A stretch of 64,000 bases of DNA, taken from Saccharomyces uvarum (lineage: Eukaryota; Ascomycota; Saccharomycetes; Saccharomycetales; Saccharomycetaceae). Position numbers and translations under genes: made by a program. The stretch is from contig OX365934.1 in assembly GCA_947243795.1 (NCBI GenBank), forward strand, positions 806,001-870,000, given 5' to 3'. The notes under the pieces are model-generated. The model was given only the letters and a program-made list of their open reading frames with translations. It had not been told where the DNA came from and did not search any database. The stretch's first letter is position 1. Every line of letters begins with the position of its first letter. This document shows positions 17,801 through 27,031 of this stretch, piece after piece.

Positions 17801-20728
17801 TTTCAATTTGAAAACACCATTGTCAGCCAAGCCCTTAGGTTCAACAAACACAGAAACTTCTTCAAGTGCTCCATCAAATTCGGTAGTGTCTTCGGTTAAA
17901 TAATCAGGAACCGATCTTAGTAACTTCGAATATGAAAGAGGCTTCATGTAAAGGTTATATGTGATTGAGTCTTTGATCAATTCCATCCTCCTATCTTTCA
18001 ATGAAGAAAAGGTCTTGAAATATTGTCTTTCAGTCAAAATTTGGTAAATAAAGGCAATAAATTGTTGAATCATGAACGAAATCTTATCTTCATATACCGT
18101 ATGCTGATACTCAGCCTCGCCCATAAACCAGTCCAGTAATTCCCATCTATCAAGAATGTTATATATCACTCTTGGAATATCATCACGCTCCCAAACAATA
18201 GCCAACTGGTTCAAATGTATATCTCTTGAATAGGAGCCCAACTCAGGATTGTTTTTATAATATGATGCTTGATGTAAAACTGACATACCATTTCTTACCC
18301 AAAATCCAACGTCAATTTGAGAACATAAAACCACGGATCTTAAAGAGAAATCTGCGATTTTCAAGAAATCTGGACAATTCTCTAAAGATTCGTATGCATC
18401 CTTTAAGGAAACTTTTTCGATAATGAATGAAAGCATTGTTTGCAGGGGATTCATAAATGCAACTCTCTCATGGCTAACGCTAAACTTGATAATCTCATGT
18501 GAATCATATATTAATTTATAGGTCAACGACCTACTACCTAAAAATGAACTGACGATTCTAATAGTATTCAAAACTAGATCTAAGTCAAGGGAATCTTTTG
18601 ATTTTTCGAGGACCTTTTCTGTAGTTTGGATGATGCTGTAAATAGAAGTAGTGTATTCCAAGTAAGAGATAAAGTTTTGGTCTTCATGGAGAACATGTTC
18701 ACCTTCCTTGCGCTTGATTTTCCAAGCCCCGTTAAAGAGCTTACCAAGATTCAATAGGGATATTATTTCTTTCGGTTTTATTGGAGTATTAGGATCATCT
18801 ACCTTACTTAATAAAGTTTCCACTGTATACAAACCCTGTTTGAATGATAGACTATAACTCTTTGTAGGGTTACTTTTCTGAACTCTTTGCCAAATCAAGA
18901 CACCGGCCTCCACTTTGCAAAATTCCTTAAAGATATCGATAATCGACCAGACAATATCTAGGAAACTTTGGTTTTCAAAGATATTTCTGGCGTTTGTGGG
19001 GCACGTAAATAGTTGGACTACGCATTCCCTTATTGCTGTTAGTTGAGGTTCTCTATCCATATATGCCACTGATCTTGTGATGTGATTGAATATTTCTACC
19101 ACTTGTTGACAAAAAATCGGCTTGTATAAAGTTGAAGACGCTAACGTAGGTATAATTACATTTTGGATATCTTTTCTTAGTCTTTTCCAATACCTATTAT
19201 CAAAATATAAAATATGTTGTAGTCTTGTGTTAGAGTATTCCTTTGATGTTAGATTTTCAACGTCGTTTATTAGTGTGGAAAGAGAATGGAGACTTGATTC
19301 AGGTAAAACTTTATGGTGGCCCAAGGGGATTTGGTTGCCCTCGGCAAGGACAGATAAATCGATATATCTATAAGGGTCATCCTTATCAAACTTGGTACCA
19401 AAATATTTCTCCACTACGGGTGTCATATCACGGGATTCCGTAGCGTTTAAATATTCCGAACACAGCGACTTGCCCATCATGTTTCTAAAAGTATTTTGAA
19501 AAGAAGGGTTAGGTATATTTAGGCAGTGTGTAATCCAAAGAATGATGTACTTACAGGCTTCCTGATGAAGGTATTCTGACCATGATGTTAAAGTGGCACT
19601 CAACCCGTTTGTTTGCACAGCGAAAAATCCGCCTAGTACAGACGATAAGTCTTGCGAACATTTTAACATTGCACGACCTTCTCCGTCAATCCTGGAAGTT
19701 AATAAGTCGATATGGACATTATCAGGCACACCTTGCCTCAATGCCGTTGTGGCTTGAGAGTAGTTATGGTATTCGTCGTTGTAGATTATGACGGTGTAAT
19801 TCTCAGGATCAATCTTTGCGAGTGATGGAGATGCTTCAGGGCTATTCGAAGGGCTTGTCTTTGCCGTTGTGGTCCCATCAAACATATAGTCATTTTCATA
19901 TTTCAAATCATTTAAAAACTGAGCTCTTTCATACATTTTACCTTGTTGAGTCATTTCTCTTAGTTTGATGGTGATGTCCTTTTGAATTGTGGGCAGAGGT
20001 TCAATATTTTGATTAAAAACGTCAATAAAATAGTCGAATACTTCGGAAAGAACCAGTTCCACCAGGGCGATACATTCTGGATCATTCCACACATCCTTTT
20101 GCTCCGTAGCATCATAATTACTTAGGTCTTCTGATGTATCATTTTCTTGTTCTTCAGCCTTACAATGAAGCGAGGAATTCCAAGCTTCTTCATCGCCACA
20201 ATCACAAATTCCGCTAGTAAATTCAGAACAAATATCGGTACAAACATGATGATTTACATGGTCTTTTGGATTGAAACAATGGATGCAGAGCACACATGTG
20301 TCATCACAGCCACATTCATGGCATCTATACAGAGGTTCTCCAATCTTGAATTTTCTCCCACAATTTCTGCCAGTATGTTTGTGGACATCGCCTATTTTAG
20401 ATTCGTCTATCTTGTAAAAGGGGAAAGTCCCTTGTGATGTTATCTTATCAACGTCCAGGGCATCTTCTAAACTTTCGGGGAAAACAGCAAGTTCTGGATT
20501 ACTTGATTTTTGCTTTGGATGAGCAGTGAATAAAGTCGATAAGTTTTCACCATCATTAGAAATGATAAAATACAAATATCTATAGATGAATTCCTTTAGG
20601 GCTCTGCTCATATCAGCCCTTTCAGTAGGGCCTCTCGTAAACCTAAAATAGGGGAGGTTGTGAATCGATCGTAGAGTTCTCCTGATGTGAGATTTCAACG
20701 ATCCCAAACCGTTATCGGTGAACGACAT
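14876..20728 (-). CDS. UBR1: Ubr1, N-recognin E3 ubiquitin ligase
   Basis: Ubr1 recognises type 1 (basic) and type 2 (bulky hydrophobic) N-terminal degrons and, with the E2 Rad6, ubiquitinates substrates of the N-degron pathway and misfolded cytosolic proteins. It also controls peptide import through Cup9. The 1950 residues match S. cerevisiae. The UBR box zinc fold spans about C123-C189 (NCGRKFKIG, CHECGCDDTCVLC, GICDCGDEEAW). A ClpS-like region follows at about 310-400 (VIIYNDEYHNYSQA). The RING-H2 is at about 1218-1322 (CALCQDSSS, CNHHIHHNCF, CPLC). The far C terminus is acidic (EDDEDMEEGEEGFF and a terminal NDDSDEREIW). ATG is at 20726-20728. Confidence 0.99.
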   Translation of the reverse strand: MSFTDNGLGSLKSHIRRTLRSIHNLPYFRFTRGPTERADMSRALKEFIYRYLYFIISNDGENLSTLFTAHPKQKSSNPELAVFPESLEDALDVDKITSQGTFPFYKIDESKIGDVHKHTGRNCGRKFKIGEPLYRCHECGCDDTCVLCIHCFNPKDHVNHHVCTDICSEFTSGICDCGDEEAWNSSLHCKAEEQENDTSEDLSNYDATEQKDVWNDPECIALVELVLSEVFDYFIDVFNQNIEPLPTIQKDITIKLREMTQQGKMYERAQFLNDLKYENDYMFDGTTTAKTSPSNSPEASPSLAKIDPENYTVIIYNDEYHNYSQATTALRQGVPDNVHIDLLTSRIDGEGRAMLKCSQDLSSVLGGFFAVQTNGLSATLTSWSEYLHQEACKYIILWITHCLNIPNPSFQNTFRNMMGKSLCSEYLNATESRDMTPVVEKYFGTKFDKDDPYRYIDLSVLAEGNQIPLGHHKVLPESSLHSLSTLINDVENLTSKEYSNTRLQHILYFDNRYWKRLRKDIQNVIIPTLASSTLYKPIFCQQVVEIFNHITRSVAYMDREPQLTAIRECVVQLFTCPTNARNIFENQSFLDIVWSIIDIFKEFCKVEAGVLIWQRVQKSNPTKSYSLSFKQGLYTVETLLSKVDDPNTPIKPKEIISLLNLGKLFNGAWKIKRKEGEHVLHEDQNFISYLEYTTSIYSIIQTTEKVLEKSKDSLDLDLVLNTIRIVSSFLGSRSLTYKLIYDSHEIIKFSVSHERVAFMNPLQTMLSFIIEKVSLKDAYESLENCPDFLKIADFSLRSVVLCSQIDVGFWVRNGMSVLHQASYYKNNPELGSYSRDIHLNQLAIVWERDDIPRVIYNILDRWELLDWFMGEAEYQHTVYEDKISFMIQQFIAFIYQILTERQYFKTFSSLKDRRMELIKDSITYNLYMKPLSYSKLLRSVPDYLTEDTTEFDGALEEVSVFVEPKGLADNGVFKLKAALYAKVDPLKLLNLENEFESSATIIKTHLAKNKDEVSKVVLIPQVSTKLLDEGAMHLGEFTRNTVFAKVIYKLLQVCLDMEDSTFLNELLHLIHGIFKDDELTNGKDSIPEAYLAKPICNLLLSIANAKSDIFSESIVRKADYLLEKMIMKKPDEIFESLTASFGNQYVDSYKDKKLSQGVNLQETEKERKRRMAKKHQAKLLAKFNNQQSKFMKEHESEFDEQDNDVDMDGEKVYESEDFTCALCQDSSSTDFFVIPAYHDHTPIFRPGNIFNPREFMPEWDGFYNDDDKQAYIDDDVLEALKENGTRGSRKVFVSCNHHIHHNCFKRYVQKKRFSSNAFICPLCQTFSNCTLPICPTSRANTGLSLDMFLKSELSLDILSRLFKPFTEDNYRTINSIFSLMVSQCQGFDKVVRKQVNFTHKDVSLVLSVHWANTISMLEVASRLEKPHNISFFRNREQKYKTLRNILICIMLFTFVIGKPSMEFEPYPEESDTICNQNQLFQYIVRKSLFSPASLRETVTEALTVFCKQFLDDFIQGLSDAEEVSKLYTEAKNIGDVYSVDESILLTLMSITDVKTEGLESKSIYDLAYTSLLKSLLPTIRRCLVMVKVLHELVKDSENETMIIDGFDVEEELEFEGIPGFVDKALRLITDKESFVDLFKTKQAIVPSHPCLEKIPYEYCGIVKLIDLSNFLNTYVTQSKEIKLREERSQHMKNADNRLDFKICLTCGVKVHLRADRHEMTKHLNKNCFKSFGAFLMPNSSEVCLHLTQPPSNIFVSAPYLNSHGEVGRNAMRRGDLTTLNLKRYEHLNRLWINNEIPGYISRVMGDEFRVTILSNGFLFAFNREPRPRRVPPTDEDDEDMEEGEEGFFTEENDDMDVDDETGQAANLFGVGAEGIGDGGVRNFFQFFENFRNTLQPQGNDDEDAPQNPPPILQFLGPQFDGATIIRNPNPRNLDEDDSSENDDSDEREIW

Positions 20729-21260
20729 GACGGTCTGTTTCTTGTAATGAGTGTGCTCCGTTTATAGTGGTGCGGTAATAGCAAATAAAAACAGTACAGA
20801 AAAGTCCGATTAGTATTACCTGATTAAAAATGTGTCAAAGAGAGAGGGGAAAGGAAAACTAATAGAAACTTATCTATAAGGAGAGCAAACGAAGCAATAG
20901 CGCTACTACTAAGGTTTATTAAATGTCAATTTTACGCTATAGTATGCAAAATCAAAAAAAAAAAAGTTGAAAAGGAATAAAGGTCTGACAACGAAAATAA
21001 ATCTTGCTATCTTCTTTACAAGTACACACACGCCTTCACACTCTATCGTTAGTTTTGGTTGGGGCTATTAGTGTCGTTTGCCACTGGATGATTACCTTTC
21101 TTTGGACACATTTTAAAAATTGGATACAATCAATCACAAGGCGAAGAGAAAAAAAGCCGTCGCATCTCGTTTTTAGCTTACCCGGTAGTGCGTTAAAACG
21201 TTTATATGACATATCTAGTATTTAATATGGTATGAATCGTGGAGACGGTTCTAACCATGC
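20729..21260. other. UBR1 promoter and TYS1 3' flank
   Basis: A 532-bp gap between two minus-strand genes. A poly(A) run at about 20954-20965 and a Reb1-type TTACCCG at 21178-21184 could help open the UBR1 promoter. No extra gene is seen. Confidence 0.55.
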
Positions 21261-22445
21261 TTACAACTTGGTTTCTTCTAGCTTGGCAGCAACCTCTTCA
21301 GTCTTAGCGGCTCCTGGGTACTTGGAACCCTTGTTCTTTGGTTTCTTGGCCTTCTTGGTCTTTTGTGGTGCGGCGACTGCATAGCCCTTCTCGGAGGCTT
21401 CTTGGAATTCTTTGTTAGTGGCGAACTCCTCTCTGATTGGTGCTAGTAACTCATTGACAGCATCAGCAACTCCGGTTTTCAAATCAGGTGGGGACAGTTT
21501 TTCGTCTTTGAAAGCCAATTTTAGGTCTTCCAAGGATTTGAAGGTTATTGGGCCACCGAATTTTTCTGGTCTATCAATGAAAAATTCGAAGTGGTTTGCG
21601 CCAAACTTCAATTCTTGAATTGGTGCAATGACGTATTCCACAAAGGATAACAACCCGTTGTCTTCGACGTTACCAGGGCTACAAAATGCACTATTGATCT
21701 TCTTCTTGACTTGTTTTGGTTCTTCTAATAAATCGATCTTGGAATTTGGATCAGATGCAGACATCTTACCACCTTGAGTCAGTCCCGGAACCATGGGATT
21801 CATTAGGTGTGCCCTCTTCTTGTAGCCCAGACTTGGCAAGTTTTCTTCAGCCAAAACGAAAATTTTTCTTTGGTCAACACCACCGAATTGACAGTCTACG
21901 TCAAGGAAGTTTTCATCCAATGCTTGCATCAAGGGATAGATCAACCCACTTAACAATGGGTTAGCGACCTGCTTAACGACATCTGCACCTGCTCTCTTGG
22001 CATCGTTTTGTGAGACAATGTTGGACAATCTGAAGATGTCCATGGTATAGTCTGCTGTCAATTGGTAGGAAGAACCCACGACAAACTTCAGTTTTTCGAT
22101 TGGAACATTGATGCTTCTCAAGATGGCTTTGATGGTGAATTCGTAGTATTTGGCTCTGTAATTAACGACTTCCAAAGGTGCCTTCATGTTATCCAAGAAG
22201 GCGTGCAAATCAGCTAAGAGAACGGTGACTTCACAACCGGCTTTCAAGAAGTCAGCTAGTTTGGTCATAGGAACGAAGTAGCCACAGTGGGGTTTACCGG
22301 TGGGTGCTGTACCCCAGTACAATTTCAAATGTCTCTTTTGTACTTCAAGCACATCTTTGATGATTTGTGGGTTCAAGACTTCCTGCAAGTTCTTGGTAAT
22401 AAGTTCGAACGCCTCATTGGGGTCAACAGTAGCGGAAGAAGACAT
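21261..22445 (-). CDS. TYS1: Cytosolic tyrosyl-tRNA synthetase
   Basis: Tys1 charges tRNA-Tyr with tyrosine. This class I synthetase has 394 residues, the same as S. cerevisiae. The HIGH-type signature is HCGY at 53-56 within [12 protein letters not shown]; the KMSKS loop is KMSAS at 227-231 within [11 protein letters not shown]. The archaeal/eukaryotic TyrRS core is followed by a Lys-rich C-terminal tail ([18 protein letters not shown]). I chose ATG 22443-22445 ([13 protein letters not shown]). An in-frame upstream stretch reaching 22496 has no similarity to the family. The gene is divergent from TFG1, with 253 bp between starts. Confidence 0.98.
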   Translation of the reverse strand: MSSSATVDPNEAFELITKNLQEVLNPQIIKDVLEVQKRHLKLYWGTAPTGKPHCGYFVPMTKLADFLKAGCEVTVLLADLHAFLDNMKAPLEVVNYRAKYYEFTIKAILRSINVPIEKLKFVVGSSYQLTADYTMDIFRLSNIVSQNDAKRAGADVVKQVANPLLSGLIYPLMQALDENFLDVDCQFGGVDQRKIFVLAEENLPSLGYKKRAHLMNPMVPGLTQGGKMSASDPNSKIDLLEEPKQVKKKINSAFCSPGNVEDNGLLSFVEYVIAPIQELKFGANHFEFFIDRPEKFGGPITFKSLEDLKLAFKDEKLSPPDLKTGVADAVNELLAPIREEFATNKEFQEASEKGYAVAAPQKTKKAKKPKNKGSKYPGAAKTEEVAAKLEETKL

Positions 22446-22698
22446 ACTCACTTTGTTCAAAACACACGGTGATCGGTGGTATTCTCGACTTGCCAATGAC
22501 TAATTCTCTTGACAAAAGCGATCATCATAATTAAAATTTTCTATTTTGTAAAACTTCGAAGGCCGTTGTGAGTGATACTGTAGAAGGCCCTTTCTTCCGC
22601 TCCATGATAATAAATTTTATGAGCAGAAAGGAAAGTGTAGAATGGGAGCTTGAAAGGCCATAGAGTACCCAAAGAAGTATATTTGAGTGCGCACAAGG

Positions 22699-24912
22699 AT
22701 GTCTAGACGGAATCCACCACCCGGTAGAAATGGGGGAGGTCCGACTGATGCCTCTCCATTCATCAAAAGAGACAGAATGAGAAGAAATTTCTTAAGGATG
22801 AGAATGGGTCAAAACGGGAGCAGCTCTAGTTCTCCTGGGCTGCCAAACGGGAATGGCAGCAGAGGGTCCGTTGTGAAGAAGGATGACCCTGAGTATGCCG
22901 AGGAAAGAGAAAAGATGCTTTTGCAGATTGGTGTCGAGGCCGATACTGGTAGAAGCAATGTCAAAGTAAAAGACGAGGGTCCAAACGAATATAATGAATT
23001 CCCCCTGAGAGCCATTCCAAAGGAAGATTTGGAAAACATGAGGACACATCTTTTGAAATTTCAAAGTAAGAAAAAGATAAACCCTGTGACAGACTTCCAT
23101 TTGCCTGTCAGATTGCATAGGAAAGATACAAGAAACTTGCAATTTCAGCTAACAAGAGCAGAAATTGTTCAAAGACAAAGGGAGATTTCAGAATATAAAA
23201 AGAAGGCAGAACAAGAAAGAGGCACTCCTAACTTTGGCAACAACAATATGAACAAACCGGCTCTGGGCCCATTCAATAATGCATCCAAAGATGGTTCTCA
23301 AACACCTGCTATTGACTCAGCTAGCAAAGACAACATGACAAATGGTGTAAACTCTTCTATGACTGCTGCTGCCCCTACTCCTACTGCCCCTGCAACCCCT
23401 GCTCTTGCTACCCCTTCTTCCACTATCGAAAGTAACGAGGTGTTAAGTGCACCAAGCACTGCCGTTAGTGGTACGGATAATGTCACCGCAGGAGTTAATC
23501 CGGTTGATGGAAAACTTTTAGTGACAAAACTGGAAGACGCAGGCCCAGCTGACGACCCAACTAAAGTAGGGATGGTCAAGTATGACGGGAAAGAAGTGGC
23601 TAATGAACCGGAATTCGAAGAAGGTACTATGGACCCATTGGCAGATGTGGCTCCAGATGGGGGCGGTAGAGCCAAAAGAGGTAATCTAAGAAGAAAAACA
23701 CGTCAATTGAAGGTTCTCGATGAGAATGCCAAAAAACTAAGGTTCGAAGAATTTTATCCATGGGTTATGGAAGATTTCGATGGGTACAATACATGGGTAG
23801 GTTCTTATGAAGCTGGTAATTCCGACTCTTACGTCCTGTTAAGTGTAGAGGATGATGGTAGCTTTACTATGATCCCTGCAGATAAGGTTTATAAGTTTAC
23901 TGCAAGAAATAAATACGCTACCTTGACTATTGATGAAGCAGAAAAAAGGATGGATAAGAAAAGTGGTGAAGTGCCACGTTGGTTGATGAAGCATTTGGAT
24001 AATATAGGTACAACTACCACCAGATATGATAGAACAAGAAGAAAGCTTAAAGCAGTTGCTGACCAACAAGCTATGGATGAAGATGATCGTGACGATAATT
24101 CCGAAGTGGAGTTGGATTACGATGAAGAGTTTGCCGATGATGAAGAGGCACCAATTATAGACGGAAATGAGCAGGAAAACAAAGAATCAGAACAAAGAAT
24201 CAAGAAGGAAATGTTACAAGCGAACGCAATGGGTCTTCGTGATGAAGAAGCCCCATCAGATAACGAAGAAGATGAACTGTTTGGGGAAAAGAAAATTGAT
24301 GAAGACGGTGAAAGGACTAAGAAGGCATTACAAAAGACTGAATTGGCTGCATTGTATTCTTCAGACGAGGATGAGATTAATCCATACCTGTCTGAATCGG
24401 ATTTGGAAAACAAAGAAAATGAATCGCCAGTTAAAAAAGAAGAAGATTCAGATAATCTATCCAAATCCAAGAGGTCTTCACCTAAGAAACAACAAAAGAA
24501 AGCAACGAATGTGCATAAAGATCCCAATTTAAGAGTGAAGAGTATTAAAAATTGTGTTATCATCTTAAAGGGGGACAAAAAAGTACTCAAGAATTTCCCA
24601 GAGGGAGAATGGAACCCTCAGCCTGCAAATGGTACAACTATCAATAGTAGCGAACCAACTACGGCATCGTCACCCGTCAAAACGGAGGATGGAGCGGAAT
24701 CTGTAGTAGTAGAAACTCCAGCGCCTCTAATAACAGAGCAAGATATTATTGATGCTATTGGTGATGGAAAGGTTAACGTTAAAGCGTTTGGTAAGTCTAT
24801 CAGGAGAAAATACCCTGGTGCTGAGAACAAGAAGCTAATGTTTGCCATAGTCAAAAAATTATGTAGAAAAGTGGACAATGACCGTGAGCATATGGAATTA
24901 AAAAAAGAGTAA
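22699..24912 (+). CDS. TFG1: TFIIF large subunit Tfg1 (RAP74 homologue)
   Basis: Tfg1 is the large subunit of general transcription factor TFIIF, which binds RNA polymerase II and stabilises the initiation complex. The 737 residues start MSRRNPPPGRNGGG. The dimerisation module is in two parts: about 90-160 (EYNEFPLRAIPKEDLENMR onward) and about 335-410 (LRFEEFYPWVMEDFDGYNTW), split by a Thr/Pro/Ala-rich linker (about 195-290) that differs most from S. cerevisiae. An acidic, Lys-rich middle follows. A winged-helix C terminus (about 670-730, ITEQDIIDAIGDGKVNVKAFG) closes the protein. The frame continues upstream only to a GTG at 22687, so ATG 22699 is the start. Confidence 0.98.
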   Translation: MSRRNPPPGRNGGGPTDASPFIKRDRMRRNFLRMRMGQNGSSSSSPGLPNGNGSRGSVVKKDDPEYAEEREKMLLQIGVEADTGRSNVKVKDEGPNEYNEFPLRAIPKEDLENMRTHLLKFQSKKKINPVTDFHLPVRLHRKDTRNLQFQLTRAEIVQRQREISEYKKKAEQERGTPNFGNNNMNKPALGPFNNASKDGSQTPAIDSASKDNMTNGVNSSMTAAAPTPTAPATPALATPSSTIESNEVLSAPSTAVSGTDNVTAGVNPVDGKLLVTKLEDAGPADDPTKVGMVKYDGKEVANEPEFEEGTMDPLADVAPDGGGRAKRGNLRRKTRQLKVLDENAKKLRFEEFYPWVMEDFDGYNTWVGSYEAGNSDSYVLLSVEDDGSFTMIPADKVYKFTARNKYATLTIDEAEKRMDKKSGEVPRWLMKHLDNIGTTTTRYDRTRRKLKAVADQQAMDEDDRDDNSEVELDYDEEFADDEEAPIIDGNEQENKESEQRIKKEMLQANAMGLRDEEAPSDNEEDELFGEKKIDEDGERTKKALQKTELAALYSSDEDEINPYLSESDLENKENESPVKKEEDSDNLSKSKRSSPKKQQKKATNVHKDPNLRVKSIKNCVIILKGDKKVLKNFPEGEWNPQPANGTTINSSEPTTASSPVKTEDGAESVVVETPAPLITEQDIIDAIGDGKVNVKAFGKSIRRKYPGAENKKLMFAIVKKLCRKVDNDREHMELKKE

Positions 24913-25171
24913 ATTAATTTAAAATGGTTTATATTTATTCAGTTATTTAGTTTTCGTTTTTTCTTTTGTTTTCTCTTTTGCTTTCATCTCATTTCATTAC
25001 GTTATATTTACATTTTTCTGCTGTCTTACAATTGTTTCCTAGTAAAGCGTCTGGAGAACTTAAATTTGGTATTATAAAATTCTATTATTCTTATACATAT
25101 TACGTTAACAATTACATTTATCCTTTTACTGTTATATGCAATGCAATATATCCTTGAAAATAAGAGTATCC
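24913..25171. other. Convergent 3' flanks of TFG1 and HGH1
   Basis: A 259-bp AT-rich gap between converging genes. It contains one exact 11-bp ARS consensus, ATTTACATTTT (25006-25016), in T-rich context, so it is a possible replication origin. Confidence 0.45.
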
Positions 25172-26377
25172 TTAAGCTACTTCAACAATTTCATCGTCGT
25201 CTTCATCTTCATCCTCATCCTCATCTTCATCTTCGTTTTCATCCTCGTTTTCGTCTTCAACATCTTCTGCATTTTTCGATGGCATTTCTTCTATTCCACT
25301 GGCATCAGGTTCACCTCTCATTAACATATTAACAATTCTATAACACAATTCACCAATATCCTCATCTTCTACATTTTTATACAATTCTCTTACGAGCGGG
25401 TAAACAGACTTGCTTCTTAAATACTCTCTGGCAGCATTTGTTGTACAGAGTAGAAGAATACTTTCTAAGTGGCAGCATATGATGGCAGGAATGGGATCTC
25501 TTTGCTTGTCCTCTGGCAATAATTGTAATTCATCAGGCAAATTAAACATGTCTTCTTCATCGATTTCGGAATCCTTCGCACTAGCAATAGGTAACAAAAT
25601 GTACGGCAACAAATTTATATTCTCATCGTTGAGAAGTCTTTCATGAGTTTCTGAATCAAATAAAGAATTTTTTATTGTAGAAGCGACACCTTCTCTTCTA
25701 ATCTTTGCATCATACTTTTCAGTAAAGACTAGCAGTTTGGAAATGGGGACAACATGATCATATTCTTGTTCTTCAATGAAGTACATCCTACCCAATCTGA
25801 ATCTGGAAATATCAGCAAAGAAATAGGCTAAATAGTTGAAGTTAGCAAACTTTGTCAACTTTCTATCATAACCTTTAACAAAACAGTCCATTAAACAGTC
25901 CATAGCTTTCAGACTCTTGAATATGGTTGTATCCAAAGCCGTTAGCTTCAAACCACCATCTACTTCTTCACCACTAGAATTCCTTTTGATATTTAAAATG
26001 GCAAGTATATCATCATCCTTTGCTAAATTGCTTAACAAAATGCACATGATATCAGCGTTAGGATTAGTCAAATCAACAATTCTCCAGGCCAAAAATTTTA
26101 AGAACTGTTTATCATTATTCAATATGATATTTCTCACTACGTTATCCTCAGATAGGTTAACCAAAATGGTAACACCTTGCTGAATAATAACACGTGTACC
26201 ATGCTCAGGGTCCATAATCATCTTTATAATGTCCTTGATAGGCCTGAAGTTATCATTTTTGAAAATCTTTGAAGTTGGGCCCGCACTGAATCCAACCAAA
26301 TTATCAATAGCAATTTGTCTCACGGCAGGTTGAGGGGAATGTAGAAATTCCACTAGTTCATCTAGTTGGGACGCCAT
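25172..26377 (-). CDS. HGH1: Hgh1, eEF2 folding co-chaperone
   Basis: Hgh1 is a cytosolic armadillo-type protein that bridges Hsp90 and the TRiC chaperonin for folding of elongation factor 2. The 401 residues are mostly alpha-helical repeats (N-terminal [23 protein letters not shown], then repeated Leu-rich helices to about residue 365). They end in an almost pure Asp/Glu tail of about 30 residues encoded by GA-rich repeats, somewhat longer than in S. cerevisiae (394 residues). ATG is at 26375-26377. Three overlapping GATGAG (PAC) motifs sit about 105 bp upstream, fitting a ribosome-biogenesis expression pattern. Confidence 0.96.
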   Translation of the reverse strand: MASQLDELVEFLHSPQPAVRQIAIDNLVGFSAGPTSKIFKNDNFRPIKDIIKMIMDPEHGTRVIIQQGVTILVNLSEDNVVRNIILNNDKQFLKFLAWRIVDLTNPNADIMCILLSNLAKDDDILAILNIKRNSSGEEVDGGLKLTALDTTIFKSLKAMDCLMDCFVKGYDRKLTKFANFNYLAYFFADISRFRLGRMYFIEEQEYDHVVPISKLLVFTEKYDAKIRREGVASTIKNSLFDSETHERLLNDENINLLPYILLPIASAKDSEIDEEDMFNLPDELQLLPEDKQRDPIPAIICCHLESILLLCTTNAAREYLRSKSVYPLVRELYKNVEDEDIGELCYRIVNMLMRGEPDASGIEEMPSKNAEDVEDENEDENEDEDEDEDEDEDDDEIVEVA

Positions 26378-27031
26378 TTTTCAATGATTGCTCTTTGCAC
26401 TAAACTTTCTTTTAAAACTATGACAAATTAACGCTATCTTTGGTATATATATATTTGTTTAATGGATGACAGTTCAAGATGAGATGAGATGAGCCATTCT
26501 ATGTGAAAAAAAATGAAAAAAGTTTGGAAGGATTATAGGCCCTCCAAAGAAGAATATGGAAGAAACTCCGAACAATAAATCGTATGATATGATATTTACT
26601 GTTTCATTCGGATCTACATCTATTGCGGTATCGAGATGGGTATAGCAACACTCTGTGAATGCATATTTATGTGTACGAGTATTCAGTTCCTTTATATAAA
26701 TGGCTTAAACAGGTATGAAATTTAGAAATTTTTGAAGCCCGTCTTGGTTTCTTCTTTCCTATGGCAGGTAAACCTGAACTGGGAATTTAGAAACATGATA
26801 AGCTCTGATAACTTTGATAGCGCTATAATCTATGGCTTGATACCGTCGCTTTCCTTTCGCGCTTCCTTCTCAATGAAGATTGGAATGAATATATTTACTA
26901 AATTAAAAAACATACTAGATTTATATTTCTTCTTGTTTGTTAATGTTACAATTGGCTCTAAAAGATATTGGTTGCTATTGCTTGTGGCGGGATTATCCTA
27001 AACCGTATTGCACGTCCTGGAAAGTTTTTGT
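26378..27031. other. HGH1 promoter and BUB1 3' flank
   Basis: A 654-bp gap between two minus-strand genes. The HGH1-proximal part has a TATATATATA stretch at about 26442-26453 and the PAC cluster. An open plus-strand frame at 26732-27001 has no recognisable protein character. Confidence 0.55.
26478..26493 (+). promoter_or_regulatory. Triple PAC motif (GATGAG x3) upstream of HGH1
   Basis: Three overlapping GATGAG units at 26478, 26483 and 26488. PAC elements bind the repressors Dot6 and Tod6 and mark ribosome-biogenesis genes under TOR control. The cluster is about 105 bp from the HGH1 start. Confidence 0.55.

Noticed and set aside
22446-22496. Seventeen extra codons before TYS1
   Set aside because: Not conserved in the family; ATG 22443-22445 gives the known 394-residue protein.
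22687-22698. Four extra codons before TFG1
   Set aside because: They start with GTG; ATG 22699 gives the conserved MSRRNPP start.
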